From: JBBEAM01 sp040882845
Lineage (GTDB): Bacteria; Pseudomonadota; Alphaproteobacteria; Kiloniellales; DSM-21159
Assembly (NCBI GenBank): GCA_040882845.1
Contig: JBBEAM010000016.1
Span: 62,001-126,000, forward strand
Reading direction: 5' to 3'
DNA: 64,000 bases
How positions within the stretch are numbered: position 1 is the first letter of the stretch; each line of letters begins with the position of its first letter. Positions 27,426 through 34,473 of this stretch are shown one piece after another. The notes below the pieces were generated by a model. That model saw only the letters and a list, made by a program, of their open reading frames with translations. It made no database searches and was not told where the DNA came from. The position numbers were made by a program, and so were the translations under genes.

Positions 27426-28229
27426 ATGTCCACCGGCGGCAAGGTCTGGCAGTACCGCACGCCGCGCACGAAGCTGCTGCTCTGGGTCGGCTGGCTCTGC
27501 CTCGTCGCGCTGTTCGTCTTCTGTTGGCAGGAGATGACCAAGGACACCATCTGGGCCTTCGTCGCCGATGCCCCGCGGCAGGCCGCAGATATGGCCGACC
27601 GCATGGTGCCGCCGAAGGTCAGCTACATCGAGGAGCTGCTGCTGCCGCTCTGGGACACCCTCAACATCGCCACCCTGGGCACCCTGCTGGCCATCGTGAT
27701 CTCGGTTCCCATCGCCTTCCTGGCGGCCCGCAACACCACGCCCAGCACCAGGTTCGTGCGCCCTGTCGCCCTGCTGATCATCGTCTCCTCACGCTCGATC
27801 AACTCGCTGATCTGGGGCCTGCTGCTGGTCGCCATCATCGGACCCGGCGTCTTCGCCGGGATCATCGCCATCGCCCTGCGCTCGATCGGCTTCATCTCGA
27901 AGCTGCTCTACGAGGCGATCGAGGAGATCGAGGCGACCCAGGTCGAGGCGATCTCGGCCACCGGCGCCTCGCGGCTGCAGGTTCTGGACTATGGCATCGT
28001 GCCGCAGATCATGCCGGCCTTCGCCGGCATCTCGGTGTTCCGATGGGACATCAACATCCGCGAGTCGACCGTGCTCGGTCTGGTCGGCGCCGGCGGCATC
28101 GGCCTGAAGCTCCAGGCCTCGCTGAGCATCCTCGCCTGGAACCAGGTAGCCGTCATCTTCATCCTGATCCTCGGCACCGTGGTGATCAGCGAGTGGGTCT
28201 CGGCCAAGGTCCGCCACGCCATCATCTGA
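27426..28229 (+). CDS. phnE: Phosphonate/phosphate ABC transporter permease 2
   Basis: 267 residues from the ATG at 27426, preferred because GAGGAG (27414-27419) lies six bases before it; an ATG at 27408 would add six residues. About six helices; EAA loop ISATGASRLQVLDYGIVPQIMPAFAG and NIRESTVLGLVGAGGIGLKLQ show the PhnE family. Same fold as the preceding permease but clearly diverged from it, as in other two-permease systems. Last gene of the operon. Confidence 0.92.
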   Translation: MSTGGKVWQYRTPRTKLLLWVGWLCLVALFVFCWQEMTKDTIWAFVADAPRQAADMADRMVPPKVSYIEELLLPLWDTLNIATLGTLLAIVISVPIAFLAARNTTPSTRFVRPVALLIIVSSRSINSLIWGLLLVAIIGPGVFAGIIAIALRSIGFISKLLYEAIEEIEATQVEAISATGASRLQVLDYGIVPQIMPAFAGISVFRWDINIRESTVLGLVGAGGIGLKLQASLSILAWNQVAVIFILILGTVVISEWVSAKVRHAII

Positions 28230-28235
28230 TCCAAA

Positions 28236-28278
28236 AAAAGACGGCGGACCGGACTGAGCCCGGCCCGCCGCAGTCTTC
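28236..28278 (-). terminator. Rho-independent terminator of the CmcJ-like gene
   Basis: Stem of AAGAC-GGCGG-CCGG pairing with CCGG-CCGCC-GTCTT, with one mismatch and a small bulge; on the minus strand it is followed by seven Ts. On the plus strand it may also slow transcription leaving the phn operon. Confidence 0.75.
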
Positions 28279-28287
28279 ACGAGCTGG

Positions 28288-29172
28288 TTAGTCGAAGACC
28301 GCCAGGGTGCGCAGTTCGATAGACTGGCGCGGCGCGGCGTTCTTCGGCGTGGTCGGGTCGTCGAAGGCGCTGTGCAGGGTGAAACGGGCCCGCCCGTCGT
28401 TCAGCGAGTCGTAGCACTTAATCAGCAGCACCTCCTCGCGGGTCATGCCCGGATAGTAGGTCCAGCGGTGCGCCGGATTGGGCGCGGCGTAGTAGATCTC
28501 GCCGGTCCGCTCGGGATAGACCAGATCGGCGGCGATCAGATCCTCGGGCGCCACGGAGTTCGCCTCGGCCAGCGCCAGCGGTGCGGTCTCGACCCGCGCC
28601 AGCGGACGCCAGACGTTGATGATGGCCGTGCGCTTGCCCGTGATCGCCTCGGCGGCTTCCCTGCCCAGCAGATCGGCGATGCGCAGTGGCGCCGAGCCCG
28701 CGGTGTAGTCGTCGTGCACCCGGCGCACCGGCTGGCGCTTGCCCTCCTCGCCGTCGGGCCTGCCATCGTCGCGGCGCAGGTTGTGGTCGAAGACCAGCAC
28801 CCGCGAAGCGCCGCTGATCCGCTTCACCAGCGCGGCCATCTCGGGATAGTAGGCCTGCTTGATTGCTTCCTCGGTGAAGTCCTGCAGCGCCGTCGCGTGG
28901 CGTTCGAAGGCGAAACCCTCGCGCTCGAGACTGGCCGGGGTTTCGCGCAACCGCCCGTCGGCTACCTTGGTCAGGAAGGGCGCGAAATTCATGCCCTGGT
29001 CGTAGCGCAGGCCGTCCGGCGCGATCTCGACCCGCGGCTTGACCCCGTCGAACAGCAGGTAGTTGAACGCGCCGGTCACCTGCCCCGCCTGCTCGGACGC
29101 CGAGCTTTCCGGGAGGGCGCGGCGGCCGAGGCCGCGCCGCAGGTCTTCGATCTGGCTGTCTGCCTGTTTCAT
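28288..29172 (-). CDS. CmcJ/NvfI family oxidoreductase
   Basis: 294 residues. The CmcJ/AsqJ/GA4-desaturase-related family pattern is visible: FNYLLFDGVKPRVEIAPD near the start, RVLVFDHNLR, the VHDDYT block (H-x-D-like iron ligand pair), IINVWRPLARVETAPLALAE, and the terminal HSAFDDPTTPKNAAPRQSIELR. Members are Fe(II)/2-oxoglutarate-like oxygenases in fungal and bacterial secondary metabolism. No biosynthetic genes surround it, so the substrate is unknown. Single gene with its own terminator. Confidence 0.85.
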   Translation of the reverse strand: MKQADSQIEDLRRGLGRRALPESSASEQAGQVTGAFNYLLFDGVKPRVEIAPDGLRYDQGMNFAPFLTKVADGRLRETPASLEREGFAFERHATALQDFTEEAIKQAYYPEMAALVKRISGASRVLVFDHNLRRDDGRPDGEEGKRQPVRRVHDDYTAGSAPLRIADLLGREAAEAITGKRTAIINVWRPLARVETAPLALAEANSVAPEDLIAADLVYPERTGEIYYAAPNPAHRWTYYPGMTREEVLLIKCYDSLNDGRARFTLHSAFDDPTTPKNAAPRQSIELRTLAVFD

Positions 29173-29202
29173 CGTCTTGTGCTCCTGTTAGGGGGACCCT
29201 GC

Positions 29203-29688
29203 TCAGCCGCAGCCGGCGAGGGCCTGGCGCTGCCCGGCGGGAACCGCCGGAGGCGCCGCCGGACGCGGCGGCCGCTGCGTATCGCGGCGGCCGCCGGCGA
29301 TGGCGGCCAAACGCGGCCGGACTTGCGGCGCGGCGGGCCGCGGCTTCGCCAGCGGCGCCGACTCCGCCGGCGCCAGTTCGGCGGCGGTGACTGCGGTCTC
29401 GCTGTTCAAGACGAAGCCGCGGGCGATGGCGCGGATGTCGCCGCGTTCGATGCCGATGTCGCGCAGCACCCGGTCGTCGAGGGCGGAAAGCTCCCGAACC
29501 ACCTGGCGCTGCACCCGCCAGCGCGCCAGACCCTGAAAAGCCCGGCCGGACAGGCGGACTCCGGTGGCGAGCGCGCTGCGCAGCGGCTTGGCCGCGGCGT
29601 AGAAGGCCGCTGCCCTGGCCTCGTTACGGCGGCGGCGGAAAACCTGATACTCGGGGTGTTCGCTGAGAAAGATGTCGTAGCCGAACAT
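29203..29688 (-). CDS. DUF1127 domain protein with extended C-terminal tail
   Basis: 161 residues. An N-terminal block shared with the neighbouring small gene (RNEARAAAFYAAAKPLR, about 22-38), then a DUF1127 motif VVRELSALDDRVLRDIGIERGDIRAIARG (64-92), then an Ala/Pro/Arg-rich, probably disordered tail. DUF1127 proteins are usually about 50-90 residues, so the tail is unusual. In some alphaproteobacteria small DUF1127 proteins act in sRNA, phosphate or carbon regulation. Sits between the CmcJ-like gene and its own paralogue. Confidence 0.8.
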   Translation of the reverse strand: MFGYDIFLSEHPEYQVFRRRRNEARAAAFYAAAKPLRSALATGVRLSGRAFQGLARWRVQRQVVRELSALDDRVLRDIGIERGDIRAIARGFVLNSETAVTAAELAPAESAPLAKPRPAAPQVRPRLAAIAGGRRDTQRPPRPAAPPAVPAGQRQALAGCG

Positions 29689-29723
29689 GGTTCTGATCCT
29701 TTCGAGGGCGGCGTTTCCGCCCG

Positions 29724-29737
29724 TTACGCTTTAGCTG
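29724..29737 (-). promoter_or_regulatory. Conserved upstream element, copy 1
   Basis: On the minus strand reads CAGCTAAAGCGTAA, 35 nt before the DUF1127 gene start. Almost the same 14-mer stands 36 nt before the paralogous gene (30052-30065), so it is a likely promoter or operator element that was duplicated with the gene. Confidence 0.5.
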
Positions 29738-29769
29738 AACTTGGCCTTTTCCTCTTTTCTTCACAGGGT

Positions 29770-30015
29770 CTAGCGGCGACCTGGTTCATAGGTAGACGCC
29801 AAGCGCTTCCATGACAAAAGAGAAGTTCTGATGCGTGCCATTAGAAAAGCTATCGCGTTCCCTGCGGCCGCCACGCTGACAGCAGCGCACTCCGCCAGAC
29901 CCTCGCGCAGCGGCTTGAGCGCCGCGTAGAAGGCGGCGGCACGCGCTTCGTTACGCAGCTTCTGACGCTCCAGCAGGGCGGGGTTCTGGTCTTCGAGAAT
30001 GTAGTAGCCGTACAT
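29770..30015 (-). CDS. Small paralogue of the DUF1127 neighbour, lacking the DUF1127 motif
   Basis: 81 residues. Residues 1-42 align with the adjacent gene (M-x-GY-x-I, then RNEARAAAFYAALKPLR at 21-37), but the DUF1127 helix-turn region is replaced by a hydrophobic stretch VSVAAAGNAIAFLMARI. No known family. Its start, composition and conserved upstream element argue it is real and not a remnant. Divergent from the GcvA-like regulator. Confidence 0.65.
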   Translation of the reverse strand: MYGYYILEDQNPALLERQKLRNEARAAAFYAALKPLREGLAECAAVSVAAAGNAIAFLMARIRTSLLSWKRLASTYEPGRR

Positions 30016-30051
30016 CGTCTGTGCTCCTTTCCCTTTGACGGAAGGCGCAGC

Positions 30052-30065
30052 TTATGCCTTAGCTG
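30052..30065 (-). promoter_or_regulatory. Conserved upstream element, copy 2
   Basis: On the minus strand reads CAGCTAAGGCATAA, 36 nt before the 81-residue gene; 12 of 14 bases match the copy upstream of the DUF1127 gene at the same spacing. Confidence 0.5.
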
Positions 30066-30086
30066 GCCTTGCTCTTCGGTGCTTGA

Positions 30087-30103
30087 CGATGCCGATGGCA
30101 TCG
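30087..30103. repeat. Short palindrome in divergent gap
   Basis: CGATGCC-GAT-GGCATCG, perfect 7-bp arms, between the 81-residue gene and the GcvA-like regulator. Could be the regulator's operator. Confidence 0.4.
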
Positions 30104-30196
30104 CCTCTTGCGATTAGACATAGACGCTCGCCGCAGGGAGCACAAAATGGAAGTTCTGAAACTACGATTAAGCTTTACTAATTCATGGAGATGGGC

Positions 30197-31138
30197 ATGA
30201 CCCGCCGCTTGCCGCCGCTCAACGCGCTGCGCGCCTTCGAGGCCGCGGCCCGCCATCTGAGCTTCACCAAGGCCGCCGAGGAACTGCACGTCACGCCCGC
30301 CGCGGTCAGCCAGCAGGTCAAGGCGCTGGAGGACTACTGCGGGGTGCAGCTGTTCCGCCGCCTCACCCGGGCGCTAATGCTGACCGATGCCGGCCAGGCG
30401 GTGCTGCCGGCGCTGAAGGAGAGCTTCGACCTGCTGGGCGACGTCACCGAGCGGCTGATGGCGGACCAGAAAGCCGGCATCCTCACGGTCAGCGTCGCTC
30501 CCTCCTTCGGATCGAAATGGCTGGTTCCGCGGCTCGAGCGCTTCCGCCAGGCCCATCCCGATTTCGACGTGCGGATCGACGCCAACGACGCCCTGGCCAA
30601 CTTCGCCGTCGACGGCGTCGATATCGCGATCCGCTATGGGCGCGGGGTTTACGACAACCTGCGCGCCGACTGCCTGATCACGGAAATCTCCTATCCGGTC
30701 TGCAGTCCCAAGCTGCTGGAAAGCGGTCCGCCGCTGAAACACCCTCGGGATCTCGCCGGCCACACCCTGATCCATGTGCAGTGGAAGATGGAGCAGGAGC
30801 ATGCGCCGAACTGGCGGATGTGGCTGCGCGCCGCCGGCGTCGAGGGCGTGGATGCCGAGCGCGGCACCCGTTTCAGCGCCGACTCCATGGCGGTGCAGGC
30901 GGCGATCGAGGGACACGGCATCGCCTTAGCAGGCAGCGCCCTGGTGGGCGACGACCTGCGGGAAGGCAGATTGATCCGCCCCTTCCCGCCCTCGGTCTGC
31001 GAAGCGACGACCTTCTGCTACTACGTGGTCTATCCGGAGACCAAGGCCGAGAACCCCAAGGTTGCGGCTTTCCGCGACTGGCTGATGGAGGAGGCGGCGC
31101 GCGCCGAGGACGGCGGGGAAGCGGCGCTCTCCGCCTAA
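30197..31138 (+). CDS. LysR family regulator, GcvA-like
   Basis: 313 residues from the ATG at 30197, which has GGAG six bases upstream; an ATG at 30185 is an alternative. The N-terminus RRLPPLNALRAFEAAARHLSFTKAAEELHVTPAAVSQQVKALED is described here as the canonical GcvA winged helix (2-47), with effector domain features VDIAIRYGRGVY and GHGIALAGSALVGDDL. GcvA controls glycine cleavage in enterics, but alphaproteobacteria carry many paralogues. Divergent from the DUF1127-like pair, convergent with the Rieske fusion (4-nt overlap). Confidence 0.9.
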   Translation: MTRRLPPLNALRAFEAAARHLSFTKAAEELHVTPAAVSQQVKALEDYCGVQLFRRLTRALMLTDAGQAVLPALKESFDLLGDVTERLMADQKAGILTVSVAPSFGSKWLVPRLERFRQAHPDFDVRIDANDALANFAVDGVDIAIRYGRGVYDNLRADCLITEISYPVCSPKLLESGPPLKHPRDLAGHTLIHVQWKMEQEHAPNWRMWLRAAGVEGVDAERGTRFSADSMAVQAAIEGHGIALAGSALVGDDLREGRLIRPFPPSVCEATTFCYYVVYPETKAENPKVAAFRDWLMEEAARAEDGGEAALSA

Positions 31139-32700
31139 CTCCCCACCAAGGCCAGGGCCTGATGGGCGCTGCGCAGGGCGTGCTTGCGCCGCAGCGGCGT
31201 GTTGAGGAAGCGCTTGGCGGCGGCGGCCAAGGCCGGGGCCGTCTCGGCCTCCGGCGCGCGTTCCACCTCCTCGGTGATCGCGGTCAGCAGCTTGACCAGA
31301 TGCGCCGCGACGATCGGCTCCGGCGCGCGGTGATCGAAGAGCCCGCGCCGCGCCTCGGCCAGAAACGCCTCCGGATCGTCGACCGCCCAGTCGGCACTGC
31401 CTTCGGCGTTGCCGAGAAAGCCGGAATTGCGCCCCAGGAAGCAGCCGATCTGCAGCAGCACCTGCGGCCAGAGCCGCGGCGTCTCCTCGGCGAGCTGGCG
31501 GCCGGCATTGGCGAAGGTGATGGCATGGGTGAAATCGAGCCAGCCGATGTTCTGGGAAACCGGCCCCTCGCTGCGGTCCTGGCGCGAGAGATCGAAGCGC
31601 AGCATCTGCAGCGCGGCGGCGCGCAGCAGGCTGCGGTAGAGGGCTTCCGGCGCCGCGCCGCAGCCGGCGATGCGCTCCAGGATCTGCGCCACAGAGCCGG
31701 TGACGAAGTCCTCCGCCGGCGGCGCGGCGTCCGCGCCTGCCCGCCACTTCGCCAGGGCCGGTGCGTAGCTGCGAAACTCGGGGATCAGGTCCTCGCGGCT
31801 GGTCTCGATCAGGTAGCGGGTCAAGGCCAGCAGCAAGGGTTCCTGCGACTCCTTGCCAAGCTGCGCGATCAGCTCGCCGGTCTTGACGGTGTAGATCGCG
31901 GCATGGCCGAAGCCCTGGTAATGCGCCAGGGCCGCCGCCGCGAAGGCCGGCCGCAGCGCGCGATGATCCAGCCCCTCCGACAGGGCGCCGCGCAGGCGGG
32001 CGACGGCGGCGGCCTCGTCCTGGGCCTCGATGGCGGCGAGCAAGGCCGCCGCGTCGTAGGGCGCGCTGCCCTGCGGGTAGGCGAAGCGCGGCACGGCGCG
32101 CAGGTCCCAGGCCATGTGCAGCACCGCCTCGACCAGCGGCACCAGCCGCTCGGCCTCGCCTTCGGCGTCGCGCGCGCGCAGCCGCAGCCAGTCTGCGGCG
32201 GCGGCGTAGGCATGGCCGGTGCCGAACTCGAGATGCTCGAAGGTCCAGTCCACCGCCGCCTGCACAGCCTCAATCGGATCGCCGCCGGCCGCCTGGATAC
32301 GCCCGAGTTCACGGGCCATGCGGTCTTCCTCGGCATAGCGAAAGGCGGACTTCAGGCCGACCAGGGCGCGGTGGATCACATCCTCCAAGGGCGGCTCGGT
32401 CAGATCCAGCCAGATCGCCCCATCTTCCAGACGCACCGGGTAGATTCGAACGTTGTCGCCGCCGTTCAGGGTGCGGCCGGTCGCCAGATCGAACTTCCAA
32501 TTGTGCCAGTTGCAGGTGAGATGGCAGTCGGCGCCGAGTGTGCCGACGCTCAGCGGGTAACCCTCGTGCGGACAGGAGTTGTCGCAGGCGTAGATCCGGC
32601 CGTTGTGAGCGAACAGCGCGATCTGCTTGCCCTCCGGCTTGACCAGCAGGCGCCCCTTGGATTCTACCTCGTCGACCGCGGCAACCTTGGCCCAACTCAT
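31135..32700 (-). CDS. Rieske [2Fe-2S] domain fused to a large helical domain
   Basis: 521 residues from the ATG at 32700, where homologous ferredoxin domains begin (MSWAKVAAVDEVESKG). Residues 1-105 form a soluble Rieske domain: C43-P-H45 and C63-N-W-H66 are the cluster ligands. The remaining 410 residues are almost entirely helical with repeated His-rich motifs (TGHAYAAAADW, YQGFGHAAIYTV, DFTHAITFANAGRQL, IVAAHLVKLLTAI) that could bind a metal, somewhat like questin-oxidase-type proteins. No signal peptide. Probably a cytosolic oxygenase or oxidoreductase. It is divergent from an Fe-S-type regulator across 75 bp. Confidence 0.75.
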   Translation of the reverse strand: MSWAKVAAVDEVESKGRLLVKPEGKQIALFAHNGRIYACDNSCPHEGYPLSVGTLGADCHLTCNWHNWKFDLATGRTLNGGDNVRIYPVRLEDGAIWLDLTEPPLEDVIHRALVGLKSAFRYAEEDRMARELGRIQAAGGDPIEAVQAAVDWTFEHLEFGTGHAYAAAADWLRLRARDAEGEAERLVPLVEAVLHMAWDLRAVPRFAYPQGSAPYDAAALLAAIEAQDEAAAVARLRGALSEGLDHRALRPAFAAAALAHYQGFGHAAIYTVKTGELIAQLGKESQEPLLLALTRYLIETSREDLIPEFRSYAPALAKWRAGADAAPPAEDFVTGSVAQILERIAGCGAAPEALYRSLLRAAALQMLRFDLSRQDRSEGPVSQNIGWLDFTHAITFANAGRQLAEETPRLWPQVLLQIGCFLGRNSGFLGNAEGSADWAVDDPEAFLAEARRGLFDHRAPEPIVAAHLVKLLTAITEEVERAPEAETAPALAAAAKRFLNTPLRRKHALRSAHQALALVGS

Positions 32701-32745
32701 GGCTTGCTCCTTTCCCTGGACCAATCCTAGCGAGCTTGACTTGTC

Positions 32746-32769
32746 TTTCTCAAGAAATTTCTTTAGAAA
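32746..32769. promoter_or_regulatory. Two abutting TTTCTNNAGAAA palindromes (operator)
   Basis: TTTCTCAAGAAA (32746-32757) is followed at once by TTTCTTTAGAAA (32758-32769). Both are perfect TTTCT-N2-AGAAA dyads, in the 75-bp gap between the Rieske fusion and the SufR-like regulator, six bases before the regulator's ATG. A protein bound here would block initiation of the regulator gene, and probably the Rieske promoter. Confidence 0.75.
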
Positions 32770-32775
32770 AGAATC

Positions 32776-33444
32776 ATGCCCGGAAGCGCACAGAAGACCC
32801 TGCATCGCCGCCGCAAGCGGGTGATCGAAGCGTTGAAGCGCAGCGGTCCGGCCAGCGCGGCCGGCCTGGCCGAGGAGCTGGAGGTGACGGCCATGGCGGT
32901 GCGCCAGCATCTCTATCAGCTGGAGAAGGAGGGAATCGCCCGCCATGAGGAAGACCGCAGCCGGGTCCAGGGGCGTCCCACCAAGCTCTGGCGGCTGACG
33001 GAAGCCGCGGCCGAGTTCTTTCCGGACGGCCACGGCGAGCTTGTTGCGGGATTGCTGGAGGATCTGCGCGCCACCCTGGGCGAGGACGCCATGAACCGCC
33101 TGCTCGCGCAGCGCACGGCGCGGCAGACGGCGGACTACCGCAAGCGCCTGGACGGCACTGAGTCGCTGCGCGACCGGCTACAGGGCCTGGCAGCGCTGCG
33201 CAGCGAAGAGGGCTATATGGCAGAGGTCGCGGCCCAGGCGGACGGCAGCTTCCTGCTGATCGAAAATCACTGTGCGATCTGCGCCGCGGCGCGCGCCTGC
33301 ACCGGCCTCTGTGCCCAGGAACTGGCGTGCTTCCAGGCGGTGCTCGGAGAAAAGGTCCATATCGAACGGATCAGCCATATTCTCGCCGGCGCGGCGCGCT
33401 GCGCCTACCGCGTCAAGGCCTCCCGGGAAGACGCGGAAACCTAG
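32776..33444 (+). CDS. SufR-like winged-helix regulator with C-terminal cysteine cluster
   Basis: 222 residues. N-terminal DeoR/ArsR-type winged helix (13-75: RVIEALKRSGPASAAGLAEEL, then AVRQHLYQLEKEGI and GRPTKLWRLT) and a C-terminal domain with NHCAICAAARAC, GLCAQELACF and GAARCAYRV: C166, C169, C175, C179, C185 and C209. This matches the SufR-type pattern in which four cysteines hold a [4Fe-4S] cluster that controls DNA binding. Likely senses iron-sulfur or oxidative status and regulates itself and the divergent Rieske fusion through the paired palindromes. No suf genes are nearby. Confidence 0.83.
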   Translation: MPGSAQKTLHRRRKRVIEALKRSGPASAAGLAEELEVTAMAVRQHLYQLEKEGIARHEEDRSRVQGRPTKLWRLTEAAAEFFPDGHGELVAGLLEDLRATLGEDAMNRLLAQRTARQTADYRKRLDGTESLRDRLQGLAALRSEEGYMAEVAAQADGSFLLIENHCAICAAARACTGLCAQELACFQAVLGEKVHIERISHILAGAARCAYRVKASREDAET

Positions 33445-34379
33445 AGTTCCGCCAGGATCGTCGAGACGTCGTGGAGCAGGTTTTCCAGACAGGCTTCCAG
33501 CTTCTCCCGTCCGTCCGCGGTAAGGGAGATGAAGACCCGGCGCCGGTCCCGCTCGTCGGGACGGCGGACAACCAGGCCGCCGGCCTCCAGCTCCGCAATC
33601 CGGCGCAGCGCCGTGGTCGCCGGAGTTTCCGCGGCGATGCACAGACTGGAAACCGGCATCGGCAGGCCGAGCAGTTCGGCGCCGTAGAGTTCGAGCAGCA
33701 TGCTCCAGGCCGGATCGCCGAAGATGCTCTCCCCCAGCCGCCGGTCGCGGCGGCGCTGCCAGGCGATCAGACGCTGCACCGCCTCTGCCGAGAGCGGCCG
33801 GCCGGAACTTGAACTCCAGGAGGCGCGCGGTTTGTGCTGTGCCGCGGCGGGCGGCGCTGAACGGTCGAAGCCCAGCGGCCCGCTGGCGAGCTGGCTCGCC
33901 AGGCTATGCAGGGTTCGCTGCAGCGAATGCTGCCGTTCGGCCCGGGTGAAGGCGTTTTCCACCGCGCTCAGCAGATCGCGGGCGCAGAGCGGCTTCAGCA
34001 GGAAATCGCTGGCGTCGTTCTGCACCGCGCCCGGCATCAGTTCGACCCGCGCATCCCCGGTCACCAGCAGGACCTGCAGCCAGGGACGATCGGCGAAACG
34101 CGCGCGCAGGCGGCCCAGAAAGGCGATGCCGTCCTCGCCGGGCATGGCAATGTCGCTGATCACGACGCTGACCCCCGGGGCAGCCTCCAGATAGGCGAGC
34201 CCCTCCTCGGCGGAAGCGGCCGCGTGGCAGGCATAGCCCGCGCGCTCCAGGATGCGGCGAAAGCTGCGCCGCACGACATCCTCGTCGTCGACGATCAGGA
34301 CGGCGCCGCGCGACGCCACGAAACTTTCCGGCGCGGCGGACTCCTCTAGGGTAGCGGCCTGCGGCACTCGCCTCTCCAA
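33441..34379 (-). CDS. Response regulator: REC domain fused to MarR-type winged helix
   Basis: 312 residues. REC domain (about 26-145) with the acidic pair D31-D32, phosphoacceptor D76 in VVISDIAMPGEDG, T107 and K129-P130. A linker follows, then a MarR-like winged helix (about 205-312): PMPVSSLCIAAETPATTALRRIAELEAGGLV and the wing RRPDERDRRRVFISLTADGREKL. A REC domain driving a MarR output is uncommon among response regulators. No histidine kinase is adjacent. Convergent with the SufR-like gene (4-nt overlap) and upstream of an AAA+ ATPase on the same strand. Confidence 0.85.
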   Translation of the reverse strand: MERRVPQAATLEESAAPESFVASRGAVLIVDDEDVVRRSFRRILERAGYACHAAASAEEGLAYLEAAPGVSVVISDIAMPGEDGIAFLGRLRARFADRPWLQVLLVTGDARVELMPGAVQNDASDFLLKPLCARDLLSAVENAFTRAERQHSLQRTLHSLASQLASGPLGFDRSAPPAAAQHKPRASWSSSSGRPLSAEAVQRLIAWQRRRDRRLGESIFGDPAWSMLLELYGAELLGLPMPVSSLCIAAETPATTALRRIAELEAGGLVVRRPDERDRRRVFISLTADGREKLEACLENLLHDVSTILAEL

Positions 34380-34430
34380 CCAGCCAGCATGAACTGCGGC
34401 TAGATAAGCAAGCCTTGAATAAGATTTGAT

Positions 34431-34453
34431 TAAAAAGGGCCGGCGCGGCCCTT
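34431..34453 (-). terminator. Rho-independent terminator of the AAA+ ATPase gene
   Basis: AAGGGCC-GGCGC-GGCCCTT, a perfect 7-bp stem with 5-nt loop, followed on the minus strand by TTTTTAATC. It lies 20 nt past the ATPase stop and separates it from the REC-MarR gene. Confidence 0.8.
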
Positions 34454-34473
34454 AGAGCCTGGTCGATCTTGCC

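Noticed and set aside
32701..33033. Possible 111-residue N-terminal extension of the Rieske fusion
   Set aside because: It would run over the divergent regulator gene and its operators, and the Rieske domain begins naturally at the ATG at 32700.
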